Of a DNA stretch of 64,000 nucleotides, positions 1 to 8,818 are shown one piece after another. The notes beneath the pieces were generated by a model. The model ran no database searches and was not told the origin of the DNA. It saw nothing but the letters and a program-made list of their open reading frames with translations. Source of the stretch: Microbacterium sp. TPD7012 (GTDB lineage Bacteria; Actinomycetota; Actinomycetes; Actinomycetales; Microbacteriaceae); assembly GCF_003075395.1 (NCBI RefSeq), contig NZ_QDFV01000004.1, positions 248,399-312,398 on the forward strand, read 5' to 3'. Made by a program: the position numbers and the translations under genes. How positions within the stretch are numbered: position 1 is the stretch's first letter; the number at the start of each line of letters is the position of its first letter.

Positions 1-32
1 CGGGCGTCCTCTTCTGTGTCGGCGGAAGCCGA

Positions 33-1610
33 TCAATACGCCTGCTGGATGATCGCGGCGACCGCGCCGACGTCGTCGTTCGCGTCGAGGATGCCGTTCG
101 GATCGGGGAGGAACCCCTGCGTGACGATGATCGTGAACGCGAGGTCGCGACCGGAGGCCGTCTCCATCACGCCGCCGAGCGTCTTCGTGGAGAGGCGGAA
201 CCTCTGGTTGAACGGGTCGCTGTTGAGGAGGGTTCCGGTCTTCGCGAACACCTTGCCGGCAGCAGGGCCGTCGGCCTCGACCATGACGAGCGAGCCGTCG
301 ACACCGAGCACCGGCATCGTGGCCTTCCAGCGCTCCGCATCGGGACGCTCCGCCATCAGCGTCTGGATCTGCAGGGCGTTGGCGGGCGTGACGTAGTTGC
401 CCTCCAGGCCCGAGCCGTCGATCAGCGACGCTCCGGTGACGTCGAGGCCCGCCTCCTTCCAGATCTCGCCGGCGATCGGTATGCCCTTGTCGCAGTCGGT
501 CTCGCCGCGCTCCACGGCCAGGCGGCAGACGAGGGTCTGCGCACCGCGGTTGTAGCTGATCTTCATCACATACGTGACCTCCTCCTCGAGCGGGAGCGAC
601 TCCAGCTCGGCGACCGAGGGCAGCGCCTCGACGGCCGCGAAGTCGGCGAGGGTCTCGGTCGTGTTGGTGGCGAGGGGATCGGTGCCCACCGCCACGCCCG
701 CGCGCCCGAGTGCCTCGATGAACGCCGTGCGCGCGAACGTGGCAGGGTCGTCGAACGCGTAGGACTTGAGCTGCGGCACGCTGTCGGCGGCGATGGTGCC
801 TGAGACGACGACCTCGCCGTCGCGCGAGGAGTCCTCGAGGGTGATGGCGGTGACGCCGCCCGCCTCGACGGTCTCGACGGTCGATGTGACGATCCACGGC
901 GAGACGACCGGCACCATCTCGGTGGTGGCAGGCTCACCGGGCTCGGACGGGTGCACCATGACGTCCACCAGGTTCTGGTTGACGATGATGGGGGTCACCG
1001 CCTGGCCGCCGAGCTTGCCGGTGAACAGACGGTCGTCCACCAGCACGTCTCCGGCGACGGAGTCGATGCCCGCCGCCTTCACCTGGGCCGCGAGGTCGTC
1101 GAGTCCGGTGAGAGGGTCCTGCGGGGTGAGACTCGAACCGGGCAGGAAGTTCGCGTCGTTGTGGTCGAGGTTCGCGAAGTCGACGGTCCCGTCGTCCTTC
1201 GTGCGCCCGCCCATCGTGAGATCGCCCATCCCGACGAGCACGAGGTCGCCGCCGAGGACTCCCGCGGTGATCTCGCCGGTGCGCTTGACGGGCGTCGTGA
1301 TGGTGTGGTCCGGTCCCCATTCGAGCCACGCGGCGCCCGCGCTGTACGTCTTCACGAACGAGCCCGGCTCGACCATCCGGTTCGCGCCGAGATCGATGAG
1401 CTCCTCGCCGGTCTCGAGGTCGGTCACCGCGATCGACCAGGTGGCGTGCTCGTACCGTTCCTGGTTCATGACCGCGAGTGCGGCATCGGGCAGACCGTCG
1501 ACGGAGTTCGGATCCGCGGCGTCCTCGGCGGTGCAGGCCGTCGTGCCGACCAGGAAGAGACCCGCCACGGCGGCGGCCGCCGCCCCCCGGCGGAGGGACC
1601 CCGGGGTCAT
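33..1610 (-). CDS. dacB: D-alanyl-D-alanine carboxypeptidase/endopeptidase, PBP4 (S13) family
   Basis: This is a 525-residue exported peptidase S13 protein that should trim D-Ala-D-Ala stem peptides or cross-links in peptidoglycan. The three active-site motifs are visible: SFVK at 84-87, SYN at 352-354 and KTG at 457-459. A hydrophobic signal segment covers about residues 8-25 and is followed by Cys26, but the -3 position is Thr, so lipidation is uncertain. I chose the ATG at 1610 because it overlaps the stop of the upstream serine hydrolase in an ATGA arrangement, which suggests translational coupling, and because the reading frame further upstream has no signal-peptide character. Length and motif order fit the actinobacterial DacB family. 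Confidence 0.9.
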   Translation of the reverse strand: MTPGSLRRGAAAAAVAGLFLVGTTACTAEDAADPNSVDGLPDAALAVMNQERYEHATWSIAVTDLETGEELIDLGANRMVEPGSFVKTYSAGAAWLEWGPDHTITTPVKRTGEITAGVLGGDLVLVGMGDLTMGGRTKDDGTVDFANLDHNDANFLPGSSLTPQDPLTGLDDLAAQVKAAGIDSVAGDVLVDDRLFTGKLGGQAVTPIIVNQNLVDVMVHPSEPGEPATTEMVPVVSPWIVTSTVETVEAGGVTAITLEDSSRDGEVVVSGTIAADSVPQLKSYAFDDPATFARTAFIEALGRAGVAVGTDPLATNTTETLADFAAVEALPSVAELESLPLEEEVTYVMKISYNRGAQTLVCRLAVERGETDCDKGIPIAGEIWKEAGLDVTGASLIDGSGLEGNYVTPANALQIQTLMAERPDAERWKATMPVLGVDGSLVMVEADGPAAGKVFAKTGTLLNSDPFNQRFRLSTKTLGGVMETASGRDLAFTIIVTQGFLPDPNGILDANDDVGAVAAIIQQAY

Positions 1611-2845
1611 TCTCCGCTCCCGGCGGCGAGGGCCTCGGCGATCCGACGGAAGGTCTGATCGGCCGGGTGGGCCTTGGGCACCACGTTGGAGGCGTTCATG
1701 AACACCGCGATGCTCGCACCGGTCTCGGGGTCGTGGAACACGGCAGCCGTGAATCCCAGTCCCTCGCCGTTGTGCCCCCACCAGCCGTTCGTCTCGCCGA
1801 TACCCAGTGCGTACTGGTCATAGGGCGGTCCCTCCTCGAGGGGAGCGCCGCTCTGCCGCTCGGTCTGCGTCGACGGTTCGAGCAGGAGCCCCGATCCGAG
1901 CGCCTCGGCCCAGACGCGCGCGTCGTCGAGCGTGCTCACCATCGATCCCGCCGGTCCGTAGATCGACAGGTTGTCGTTCTGCACGACCTGCTCGCCGTCG
2001 AGCAGCACGTAGCCGTTCGGGTGATCCGTCCAGGTGGAGGCGTCCAGGGTGTAGCGGGTGCCGCTCTGGCCGAGGGGCTGCAGGATCCGCTCGTCGAGCG
2101 CGTCCGCGAACGGCTGACCGGTCACCTTCTCGACGACGGCGCCGAGGAGGTTGGTGTTCGCGTTCGTGTAGACCTTGCGCTCGCCGGGGGCGAATGCCGC
2201 CGGCTGGCCGACGAGGAAGTCGTTCAGCTCGGCGAGAGTGAAGATCCTCGCCTCGTCCGCGCTGTAGGCGGCGCCGAAGGCCTCCGTCGACGTGTAGTCG
2301 GCGTTGCCGCTCGACATGTCGGCGAGCTGGCGGATCGTGATGCTGTCGCCGTTCGCGATCCCGTCGACGTACTTGCCGATCGTGTCGTCGAGGCTGAGCT
2401 TCCCCTCGTCGACGAGCTGGAGGATGAGGGTCACGGTGTACGACTTCGTGACGCTGCGCAGCGGCCAGGTCATGTCGAGCGACACAGGCGTGTCGGCATC
2501 GATGTCGGCGAGGCCGACGGCCGAGGTCCACGATCCCTCGCCGGGAATCCACACGCCGACCGCGGCGCCCGACACGTCGTACTCGGCCATCGTCCGGTCG
2601 ACGATCTCCTGCAGCTCCGTCTGGAGGTCGGCGGGCAGCTCGCCCTCGGGCGCCGCGGGCCGGAGCGAGTCCGTGGCCGTCGGCGTCGCGCTCCCCTCCG
2701 GAGCGGTGGAGCCCGCGCACCCTGCCAGCAGCAGGGAGATGACTCCGACGGCGGCGATGCCCGCCACGGTGCGCCGATCGGATCGGGGTGTTCGCGCGCG
2801 CTCGTGCGTGTGCGCGAGCAGCGGACGACGGATGTGGTGTGTCAT
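1607..2845 (-). CDS. Serine hydrolase lipoprotein, beta-lactamase class C/peptidase S12 family
   Basis: This is a 412-residue lipoprotein with the beta-lactamase/D-Ala-D-Ala carboxypeptidase fold. The lipobox LLAGC places the lipidated Cys at 43 and is followed by a Ser/Thr/Pro-rich linker. Catalytic motifs are SVTK at 131-134, YTN at 226-228 and HNG at 358-360. It is the first gene of a two-gene operon with dacB (4-nt overlap), which supports a role in cell-wall turnover; the substrate cannot be read from sequence. It is transcribed divergently from a paralogue at 3037 that shares motif spacing and the stretch GD-ITI-QL. The start was set at the ATG at 2845 just before the signal peptide. 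Confidence 0.87.
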   Translation of the reverse strand: MTHHIRRPLLAHTHERARTPRSDRRTVAGIAAVGVISLLLAGCAGSTAPEGSATPTATDSLRPAAPEGELPADLQTELQEIVDRTMAEYDVSGAAVGVWIPGEGSWTSAVGLADIDADTPVSLDMTWPLRSVTKSYTVTLILQLVDEGKLSLDDTIGKYVDGIANGDSITIRQLADMSSGNADYTSTEAFGAAYSADEARIFTLAELNDFLVGQPAAFAPGERKVYTNANTNLLGAVVEKVTGQPFADALDERILQPLGQSGTRYTLDASTWTDHPNGYVLLDGEQVVQNDNLSIYGPAGSMVSTLDDARVWAEALGSGLLLEPSTQTERQSGAPLEEGPPYDQYALGIGETNGWWGHNGEGLGFTAAVFHDPETGASIAVFMNASNVVPKAHPADQTFRRIAEALAAGSGE

Positions 2846-2922
2846 GGGGTCTCCCAGCGTCGGATTCCGAGGGCGGTGGCCCATCATGCCCACTTTTCTC
2901 CCCGAGGGGTGTCGTCCGCAAT

Positions 2923-2958
2923 GGACCCCGGTCCCTGATCGAGAGGGGACCCAGGTCC
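2923..2958. promoter_or_regulatory. Twin palindromic operator candidate between divergent serine-hydrolase genes
   Basis: Two copies of the palindrome GGACC-NN-GGTCC lie at 2923-2934 and 2947-2958, 24 bp apart, within the 191-bp divergent intergenic region. Together they also form a larger imperfect inverted repeat (2922-2959). A shared regulator binding site is the simplest reading. No regulator gene adjoins it. Confidence 0.5.
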
Positions 2959-3036
2959 ATAGCCCCCGCCTCTGCCGCACGGGAGACTGATCGAGGTTCT
3001 GCATGCCCGCAGACCCGAGGGGAAGGTGTCGAGGAC

Positions 3037-4281
3037 ATGGTGGGTTACGAGAGATCAGCGCTGCGGCGTGGAGCATCGCGGTCGCAGCGCCTGCTCGCGG
3101 TCGTCGCGACCGCGGCGGTCGCCGTGGGGCTCGCCGGGTGCGCGGCGCCCGCGCCGGAGGCATCCGCGAAGCCCTCGGCAGCGGCAGACGGCGCCGTGGA
3201 GTTCGATGCCGCGACGCTGACGGCGATGTTCGAAGAGCAGGCCGAGGAGATGATGCTGCCGGGCGCCGTGGTGATCGTGCGCACTCCGGACGGCGACATC
3301 GAGGTGCCGTACGGCGTGACGGAGTGGGGAGGCTCGACGCCCGTCACGCTCGACGACCACATCCGCATCGGGTCGAACACCAAGACCTGGACCGGCACCG
3401 TGATCCTGCAGCTGGTGGAGGACGGCAGGATCGCCCTCGAGGATCCCGTGTCGAAGTACCGTCCCGACGTGCCCAACGGCGACAACATCACGATCGAGCA
3501 GCTGCTGACGATGCGCAGCGGACTGTTCAACTACACGACGACTCTCGAGTTGAACGCGGCGCTGGATGAGACTCCCGACCGGGTGTGGGACCCGGAGGAG
3601 CTCGTGCGGATGGGGTTGGCGGGGGAGCCGTACTTCGCGCCGGGCGAGGGGTACATGTACTCCAACACGAACACGGTCCTGCTGGGGCTGATCGCGGAGC
3701 AGCTCGAGGGGAAGAAGCTGCCCGAGATCTATCAGGAGAGGCTGTTCGAGCCGCTGGGCCTCACCGAGACGTCGTTCCCCGCGCTCGCGGATGCGTCGAT
3801 CGCCGAGCCGGTGGCCCATGGCTACATGTTCTCGAACAACGTCGACACGATGGAGGGCTCGGCACTGCCGGCCGATGAGCTCGCGGCGGCGCAGGCGGGG
3901 GAGCTGCTGCCGACGGATCACACGGACGACAATCCGTCCTGGGCGTGGTCCGCGGGGGCGGGCATCTCGACCGCGCCGGAGCTCGCGACGTGGGTCGAGG
4001 CACTCGGCGGGGGCGGAGTGCTGAGCGATGAGATGCAGCAGAAGCGCATCGAGAGCGTCCAGCCGTCCGACGGAGAGGGTGCGTACGGCTGGGGCGTCGC
4101 CGGCATGGGGTCGTTCTACGGGCACATCGGCGAGATGCCGGGGTACAACTCGTTCATGGGGTACGACCCCGAGACCGACGTGACCGTGGTCGTCTGGGCC
4201 ACGCTCGCGCCGAACATGGAGGGGAATCCGGCGGCTGCCCTCATCGCCCGGTCGCTGATCGAGAAGATGTACGGCCTCTGA
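3037..4281 (+). CDS. Serine hydrolase lipoprotein, beta-lactamase class C/peptidase S12 family
   Basis: This is a 414-residue S12-family lipoprotein. The lipobox LAGC gives lipidated Cys35. Active-site motifs are SNTK at 113-116, YSN at 208-210 and HIG at 363-365, so the catalytic set is complete. The ATG at 3037 is favoured over upstream in-frame starts because it sits just before the signal peptide and has a GAGGGGAAGG-type ribosome binding site about 10 nt upstream. It is a divergent paralogue of the gene ending at 1607 and probably shares control with it. It likely acts outside the membrane on D-amino-acid peptides or esters; a true beta-lactamase activity is possible but not indicated. 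Confidence 0.87.
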   Translation: MVGYERSALRRGASRSQRLLAVVATAAVAVGLAGCAAPAPEASAKPSAAADGAVEFDAATLTAMFEEQAEEMMLPGAVVIVRTPDGDIEVPYGVTEWGGSTPVTLDDHIRIGSNTKTWTGTVILQLVEDGRIALEDPVSKYRPDVPNGDNITIEQLLTMRSGLFNYTTTLELNAALDETPDRVWDPEELVRMGLAGEPYFAPGEGYMYSNTNTVLLGLIAEQLEGKKLPEIYQERLFEPLGLTETSFPALADASIAEPVAHGYMFSNNVDTMEGSALPADELAAAQAGELLPTDHTDDNPSWAWSAGAGISTAPELATWVEALGGGGVLSDEMQQKRIESVQPSDGEGAYGWGVAGMGSFYGHIGEMPGYNSFMGYDPETDVTVVVWATLAPNMEGNPAAALIARSLIEKMYGL

Positions 4282-4314
4282 CGCGAGCCCGAGGTCCCGT
4301 CGGTGTCCTGCGAG

Positions 4315-4980
4315 TCAGGGCGCGGGCGGGACCGCGGCCTGCAGGTGGCGGATGACCGCGAGCACGCGACGGTGATCGTCCGCGTCGACCGGCAGGCCGA
4401 GCGCGTCGTAGATCCTCGAGGTGTGCTGCACCACGGCCTTCTCGCTCAGCACCAGCTGGGCCGCGATCGCGGCGTTGCTGCGGCCCTGCGCCATCAGGCC
4501 CAGCACCTCGACCTGTCGCGGGGTCAGGTGCGCCACAGCGGAGGTTCCGCGGCTCGCCCGCGCGACCAGCACCGAGACCACCTCGGGATCGAGCGCGGTG
4601 CCTCCGGCGGCGACACGGCGGATGTCCGCCGTGAACGTGCGGACATCCGAGATCCGCTGCTTGAGCAGATATCCGAACCCGCCGGCTCCGTCCTCGAGGA
4701 GCTCGGCCGCGTAACGGCGCTGCACATGCTGCGAGACGACGACCACGCCGATGCCCGGGTGGGCGCGACGGATCCGGAGCGCGGCGAGGAGCCCCTCGTC
4801 GGTGTGGGTGGGCGGCATCCGGATGTCGGTGAGCACCAGGTCGGGCAGATGGCGCTCGACCTCGCGTTCGAGCTCGACAGCGTCGCTGACGGCTGCCAGC
4901 ACCTCGAATCCGTCATTCGTGAGGATGTGCGCGATGCCCTCCCGCAGCAGCACCTCGTCCTCGCCGATCACGACGCGCAT
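4315..4980 (-). CDS. Two-component response regulator, NarL/FixJ (LuxR HTH) family
   Basis: This is a 221-residue response regulator. The receiver domain (about 1-120) has acidic residues at 7-9, the phospho-acceptor Asp52 in LVLTDIRMP, and Lys107. A LuxR-type helix-turn-helix occupies about 150-205, with the typical LTPRQVEVLGLMAQGRSNAAIA signature. It follows the histidine kinase in the same operon; the two coding regions overlap by 13 nt (4968-4980), so they are an obvious cognate pair. The regulon is unknown. It ends 33 bp from the convergent serine hydrolase. Confidence 0.93.
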   Translation of the reverse strand: MRVVIGEDEVLLREGIAHILTNDGFEVLAAVSDAVELEREVERHLPDLVLTDIRMPPTHTDEGLLAALRIRRAHPGIGVVVVSQHVQRRYAAELLEDGAGGFGYLLKQRISDVRTFTADIRRVAAGGTALDPEVVSVLVARASRGTSAVAHLTPRQVEVLGLMAQGRSNAAIAAQLVLSEKAVVQHTSRIYDALGLPVDADDHRRVLAVIRHLQAAVPPAP

Positions 4981-6722
4981 GGCAGCTCCACCTCGATGTT
5001 GGTGCCGCGCAGCGGCTCCGACCGGATCGCGATGGTGCCCTGGAGGGCATCCACCCGGTCCGCGAGGCCCCGCAGCCCCACGCCGGCCCCGATCCGCGCG
5101 CCGCCGACGCCGTCGTCCTCGATCGCGATGGCGATCCGGCCGTCGCGCTGGTCCAGGGTCACGCGCACATGGGAGGCATCGGCATGCTTGACCGTGTTCG
5201 ACAGCGCCTCGGCGATGATGAAGTAGGCCGTGTGGGCGGTCGACGTCGTGATGGCCGTCTCGTCGACCTGTGCGACGAGGGTGGCGGGCACCGATAGACG
5301 ATCCACGAGGTCTTCGGTCGCGGCCACCAGCCCTCGCTCCAGCAGCGCCGCCGGCAGCACGTCGTGCACGAGCCGGCGCAGGTCCGCCGCCGCCAGGTCG
5401 ATGCCGCGCCGCAGCTTCTCGATGTCTCCGGTCGTCGCCGATTCCGCGGCGGCGTCCGCGATGGTCTGGGCCTCGATCCCGAGGAGGACGAGCTGCATCT
5501 GCAGCCCGTCGTGCAGGTCGCGGGCGATGCGCGAGCGTTCGCGGTCGGCGGCGTCGACGATGCGCACACGGGATCGGGTGAGCGCCTCGTTGCTGACGAG
5601 CAGCTGCGTGGTCAGGCGCTCGCGGTCGAGGGCGATGGCGAGCACCTCGGCGGCGCGGCGCACCGGCCAGGGCTCGGCGATCATGCGCGCGTCGTACTCG
5701 ATGCCGCCGACGAGCTCGTCGTCGACCCGCACCTGCAGCCAGGCCCGGTCGGGGTCGGCGGCATCCGGATCGACCGGTGCCCTCTCGCCGCGCTCGTCGA
5801 TGTACTGACCGCGGGAGGCGTCCCAGTACGCGACACGGAGCGTGTCGTCACCGACGGTGGTCGCGAGCGCCTGGGCGACGGCGGGCCGGCTGGCCCCGCG
5901 GATCGCGAGCCATTCGCTCAGAGCCTCCAGCGGGGTGGTGCGTGTGAAGCCGCCGCGGAGCACGCCGAGGAGGAAGGCGATCGGGAGCCCGGCGAGCAGC
6001 AGACCCTGCAGGGAGACGACGACGTCGAATCCGACGCCCATTGGGAACAGGAGGTTCGGGAGCAGCGGCAGGCAGACGACGGCGAGGAGGCCGTAGGTGA
6101 ACAGGGGGAGCAGCACCCGCCGATGGGCGGCGTCCGCCGCCCGCAGGCGGCGCGCGAGCACGATCGCGGCCAGGGCCATCGACGTCAGGCCGAGCACGCT
6201 CTGCAGGAACGACAGCAGCTCGAATGCCGCGGTGCCCTCCGTGAGGGCGCGCGCCGTGTCGAACACGATGCAGGTCACGTAGCCGAGCACGACGGCGAGC
6301 ACCGCCAGGCGTCCGCGCACGCGGCCGGACGGGAACGCCATGAGCAGGTGGATCGCCACACCCAGCGGGGTGGTCGCGAAGACGGCATTCACCCAGAAGA
6401 GCCCCGGAGCACCGACGTACCCCGTGCTGACGAGGAAGACCGAGACGGCGCCGATCAGAAGCAGCGGGCCGATCCCGTTGGTCGGTCTCCGCCACCAGGC
6501 GATGATCCCGGCGACCGCCCAGATCCACGCGAGCGCGACCAGACCGATGCCCGCGACCGGGTCACCGGCGCCCGTGGCGCCGACGGTGATCACGATCACG
6601 CCGGTCAGCGCGGCGAGGATGCCGATGAAGATCAGCGCGATCTCGAGGGATCCCATCCGACCGCCCTGCAGGCGTCTCGGTGTCGGTCGGGTGAGGGGCG
6701 AGACGGGGGCCTGTGATGACAC
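4968..6722 (-). CDS. Two-component sensor histidine kinase, HisKA_3 (NarL-partner) family
   Basis: This is a membrane histidine kinase of about 584 residues. The N-terminal half (about 24-255) is mostly transmembrane with seven or eight hydrophobic segments. A soluble linker of unclear fold (about 265-370) follows. The HisKA_3 dimerisation domain has phospho-acceptor His404 in RDLHDG, and the HATPase domain contains EALSNTVKHA and the GVGLRGLADRV G-box. No extracellular sensor domain is obvious, so the signal is probably sensed in or at the membrane. The start may be the GTG at 6722 or the ATG at 6656 just before the first membrane segment; both have weak purine-rich sites. Confidence 0.9.
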   Translation of the reverse strand: MSSQAPVSPLTRPTPRRLQGGRMGSLEIALIFIGILAALTGVIVITVGATGAGDPVAGIGLVALAWIWAVAGIIAWWRRPTNGIGPLLLIGAVSVFLVSTGYVGAPGLFWVNAVFATTPLGVAIHLLMAFPSGRVRGRLAVLAVVLGYVTCIVFDTARALTEGTAAFELLSFLQSVLGLTSMALAAIVLARRLRAADAAHRRVLLPLFTYGLLAVVCLPLLPNLLFPMGVGFDVVVSLQGLLLAGLPIAFLLGVLRGGFTRTTPLEALSEWLAIRGASRPAVAQALATTVGDDTLRVAYWDASRGQYIDERGERAPVDPDAADPDRAWLQVRVDDELVGGIEYDARMIAEPWPVRRAAEVLAIALDRERLTTQLLVSNEALTRSRVRIVDAADRERSRIARDLHDGLQMQLVLLGIEAQTIADAAAESATTGDIEKLRRGIDLAAADLRRLVHDVLPAALLERGLVAATEDLVDRLSVPATLVAQVDETAITTSTAHTAYFIIAEALSNTVKHADASHVRVTLDQRDGRIAIAIEDDGVGGARIGAGVGLRGLADRVDALQGTIAIRSEPLRGTNIEVELPCAS

Positions 6723-6794
6723 GGATGGTCTCTCGTTGGGGATGTGGGTGAGGGTGGTTCCACACTGGCGGACGCCCGCCGGGAGAGCAACCGA

Positions 6795-7421
6795 TCAGCG
6801 AGAGGCGGTGAGGCGTGCCTCTATCGGAGCCCACCCGCTCTCCAGCACCGCGAACCCGGCGTCGAGCGTGCCGAGCTGGTCATCGTCCTCGTTGACGAGC
6901 AGTTGCATCTGCAGCACGAAGCGCGCGTAGACGCGGGTCTCGGCGGTGGGTCCCGGCAGGCCGAGCTCCTCGGCGATGGCGGCGGAGAGCGCGTCCTCGT
7001 GCCGCAGCCACATCTTCGCCGCGTAGTCGCGCAGTGCGGGAGTCTCGTTGAGGAAGCGCAGGAAGATGCGCGTGACGTCATTACCGTGCTCGTCGACGTT
7101 GGCACGGATCTCGGCGGCGTAGAAGTCGTGGATCGCCCGGTTGATCGTGCTGCCCTCCGGCCGGTCGCGCACGGCGGAGACGAGCCGGTCGCGCTGCTCG
7201 TCGTCCTCGTCGAAGACGAGCGCCTCCTTCTGCGGGAAGTGCGCGAACACGGTCGTGGGGGAGACGTCTGCGGCGTCTGCGACCTCGCGGATGCTCACGT
7301 TGTCGAATCCGCGCTCGAGGAACATCTTCGTCGCGACGTCGGAGATCGCCTTGCGCGTCGCGGCCTTCTTCCGCTCTCTGCGCCCGATCGGCGCGGCGGA
7401 CGGCTGCTCGGTGGATGCCAT
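6795..7421 (-). CDS. TetR family transcriptional regulator
   Basis: This is a 208-residue TetR-type repressor. The N-terminal HTH (about 15-65) has the family pattern with TVFAHFPQKEAL at the end of the recognition region; the C-terminal ligand domain is divergent. It is divergent from the MFS exporter at 7492, the classic arrangement in which the repressor controls the pump and itself. A TAGGCT box lies exactly 6 nt before the ATG (7433-7428 on the minus strand), so its mRNA is probably leaderless. Confidence 0.92.
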   Translation of the reverse strand: MASTEQPSAAPIGRRERKKAATRKAISDVATKMFLERGFDNVSIREVADAADVSPTTVFAHFPQKEALVFDEDDEQRDRLVSAVRDRPEGSTINRAIHDFYAAEIRANVDEHGNDVTRIFLRFLNETPALRDYAAKMWLRHEDALSAAIAEELGLPGPTAETRVYARFVLQMQLLVNEDDDQLGTLDAGFAVLESGWAPIEARLTASR

Positions 7422-7427
7422 GCGCTC

Positions 7428-7433
7428 AGCCTA
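7428..7433 (-). promoter_or_regulatory. -10 box TAGGCT of the tetR-type gene (leaderless)
   Basis: TAGGCT is followed by 6 nt and then the ATG at 7421, so transcription should start at or next to the start codon. Confidence 0.6.
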
Positions 7434-7442
7434 CCGCGCATT

Positions 7443-7491
7443 CGATACAAAACTGGCTTGACACCAAAACTGGTATCGATACACTTTCGGT
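7443..7491 (+). promoter_or_regulatory. Promoter and TetR-type operator of the MFS exporter
   Basis: TTGACA (7458-7463) and TACACT (7480-7485) are separated by 16 nt, and the ATG follows 6 nt after the -10 box, which gives a leaderless transcript. An imperfect 18-bp inverted repeat (7460-7477) with arms GACACCA and TGGTATC lies between the boxes. AAAACTGG occurs at 7449 and 7466, and CGATACA at 7443 and 7477. These are the expected marks of a repressor site for the divergent TetR protein. Confidence 0.72.
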
Positions 7492-8763
7492 ATGACTTCA
7501 CCAATTCTCCCCGTCCGAGGTGCGAAGCGCGCCTGGGTCATGCTCATCGTTCTCACGATGCTCACCGTCATCGGGATGACGGTCGTCCTCCCCGTTCTTC
7601 CCTTCGTCGTCCTGCAGTACGTGTCGGAGGAGAAGGACCTGGCCATCTGGGTCGGCATTCTCGAGGCCGTCAACGGACTCTGCGCCTTCCTCATCGCGCC
7701 GTTCCTCGGACGCCTCTCCGATCGCTTCGGTCGCCGGCCCGTCATCATCGCCGCCGCATTCGGCGCGGCGTTCTCCATGGCGCTGTTCGGCATCGGCGGT
7801 GCCCTCTGGGTCCTCGTGCTCGCGCGTGTCATCCAGGGGATGACGGCGGGCGACCTGCCGGCGCTCTTCGCGTACCTCGCCGACATCACCCCGCCCGAGA
7901 AACGCGCGCAGCGATTCGGCCTCCTCGGTGCGCTCTCCGGGATCGGCATGATGATCGGCCCGGCGATCGGCGGACTCCTGGCGGCGATCAGCATCCAGCT
8001 CCCCGTCTTCCTCACCGCCGCCGTGGCGCTGACCATCGCGATCCTCAGCATCTTCCTGCTCCCCGAGAGCCTCAAGCCCGAGAACCGCATCGGCGCGATC
8101 GCCCTGCGCGACGTCCAGCCGTTCGCCGTGTTCAAGAACGCTTTCGGCCGTCGGGAGCTCCGTGGACTGATGATCGGCTTCGGAATCCTGGCCCTGCCGT
8201 TCGGCTTCTTCGTGAACAACTTCAGCGTGCTCGCGCTCGACTCGATCCAGTGGGGGCCGACCCAGATCGGGCTGATGACGGCGGCGGTCGGCATCATCGA
8301 CATCCTGATCCAGGGCGTCCTGCTCGGCATCCTGCTTCCGCGGATGGGCGAGCGCGGCGTCATCGTGAGCGGCATCGTCGCCCAGATGGTCGGACTCATC
8401 GGGCTCGCCGTCGTGGCCTCGATCTTCGCGCAGCCGTGGCTGTTCATCGTCGGCGCGCTCCTGCTCGCCGCAGGGCAGGGGGCCTCGCAGGCGGCGATGG
8501 ACGGTGCCATGTCGAACGCGGTCGGCGACGACGAGCAGGGCTGGCTCGGCGGCGCGACGCAGTCCCTCAACGCGGCGATGGGCACGGTGGCGCCGCTCAT
8601 CGCCGGCGCCCTCTACGTCACGATCAGTCACGCCGCGCCGTACTGGCTCGGCGCCGCGCTCATGATCGTCGCCGTGATCGTCGTGAGTCGTGCGCACATC
8701 GCGAACACGGCGAAGAGGTCGCCGAGCGCAGCGCCGGTCGAGCAGGCTCCGGTCGTCGCCTGA
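7492..8763 (+). CDS. MFS transporter, drug-efflux type
   Basis: This is a 423-residue major facilitator with about 12 transmembrane helices. The loop 2-3 signature GRLSDRFGRRPV is present, and the strongly hydrophobic second half is typical of TetA/DHA1-like exporters. It is divergent from, and presumably repressed by, the adjacent TetR regulator, which suggests inducible export of a toxic small molecule. The substrate is not predictable. The ATG at 7492 is fixed by the leaderless promoter immediately before it. Confidence 0.88.
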   Translation: MTSPILPVRGAKRAWVMLIVLTMLTVIGMTVVLPVLPFVVLQYVSEEKDLAIWVGILEAVNGLCAFLIAPFLGRLSDRFGRRPVIIAAAFGAAFSMALFGIGGALWVLVLARVIQGMTAGDLPALFAYLADITPPEKRAQRFGLLGALSGIGMMIGPAIGGLLAAISIQLPVFLTAAVALTIAILSIFLLPESLKPENRIGAIALRDVQPFAVFKNAFGRRELRGLMIGFGILALPFGFFVNNFSVLALDSIQWGPTQIGLMTAAVGIIDILIQGVLLGILLPRMGERGVIVSGIVAQMVGLIGLAVVASIFAQPWLFIVGALLLAAGQGASQAAMDGAMSNAVGDDEQGWLGGATQSLNAAMGTVAPLIAGALYVTISHAAPYWLGAALMIVAVIVVSRAHIANTAKRSPSAAPVEQAPVVA

Positions 8764-8818
8764 GATCGGATGCCGCGCCGGGTCGCCCGCCCTCGTGCGG
8801 GGGGAGGATGATGGTCTC

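Noticed and set aside
3037..4281. True class C beta-lactamase giving antibiotic resistance
   Set aside because: The motifs fit the whole S12 superfamily; lipoprotein form, pairing with a paralogue and the nearby dacB favour a cell-wall or esterase role.
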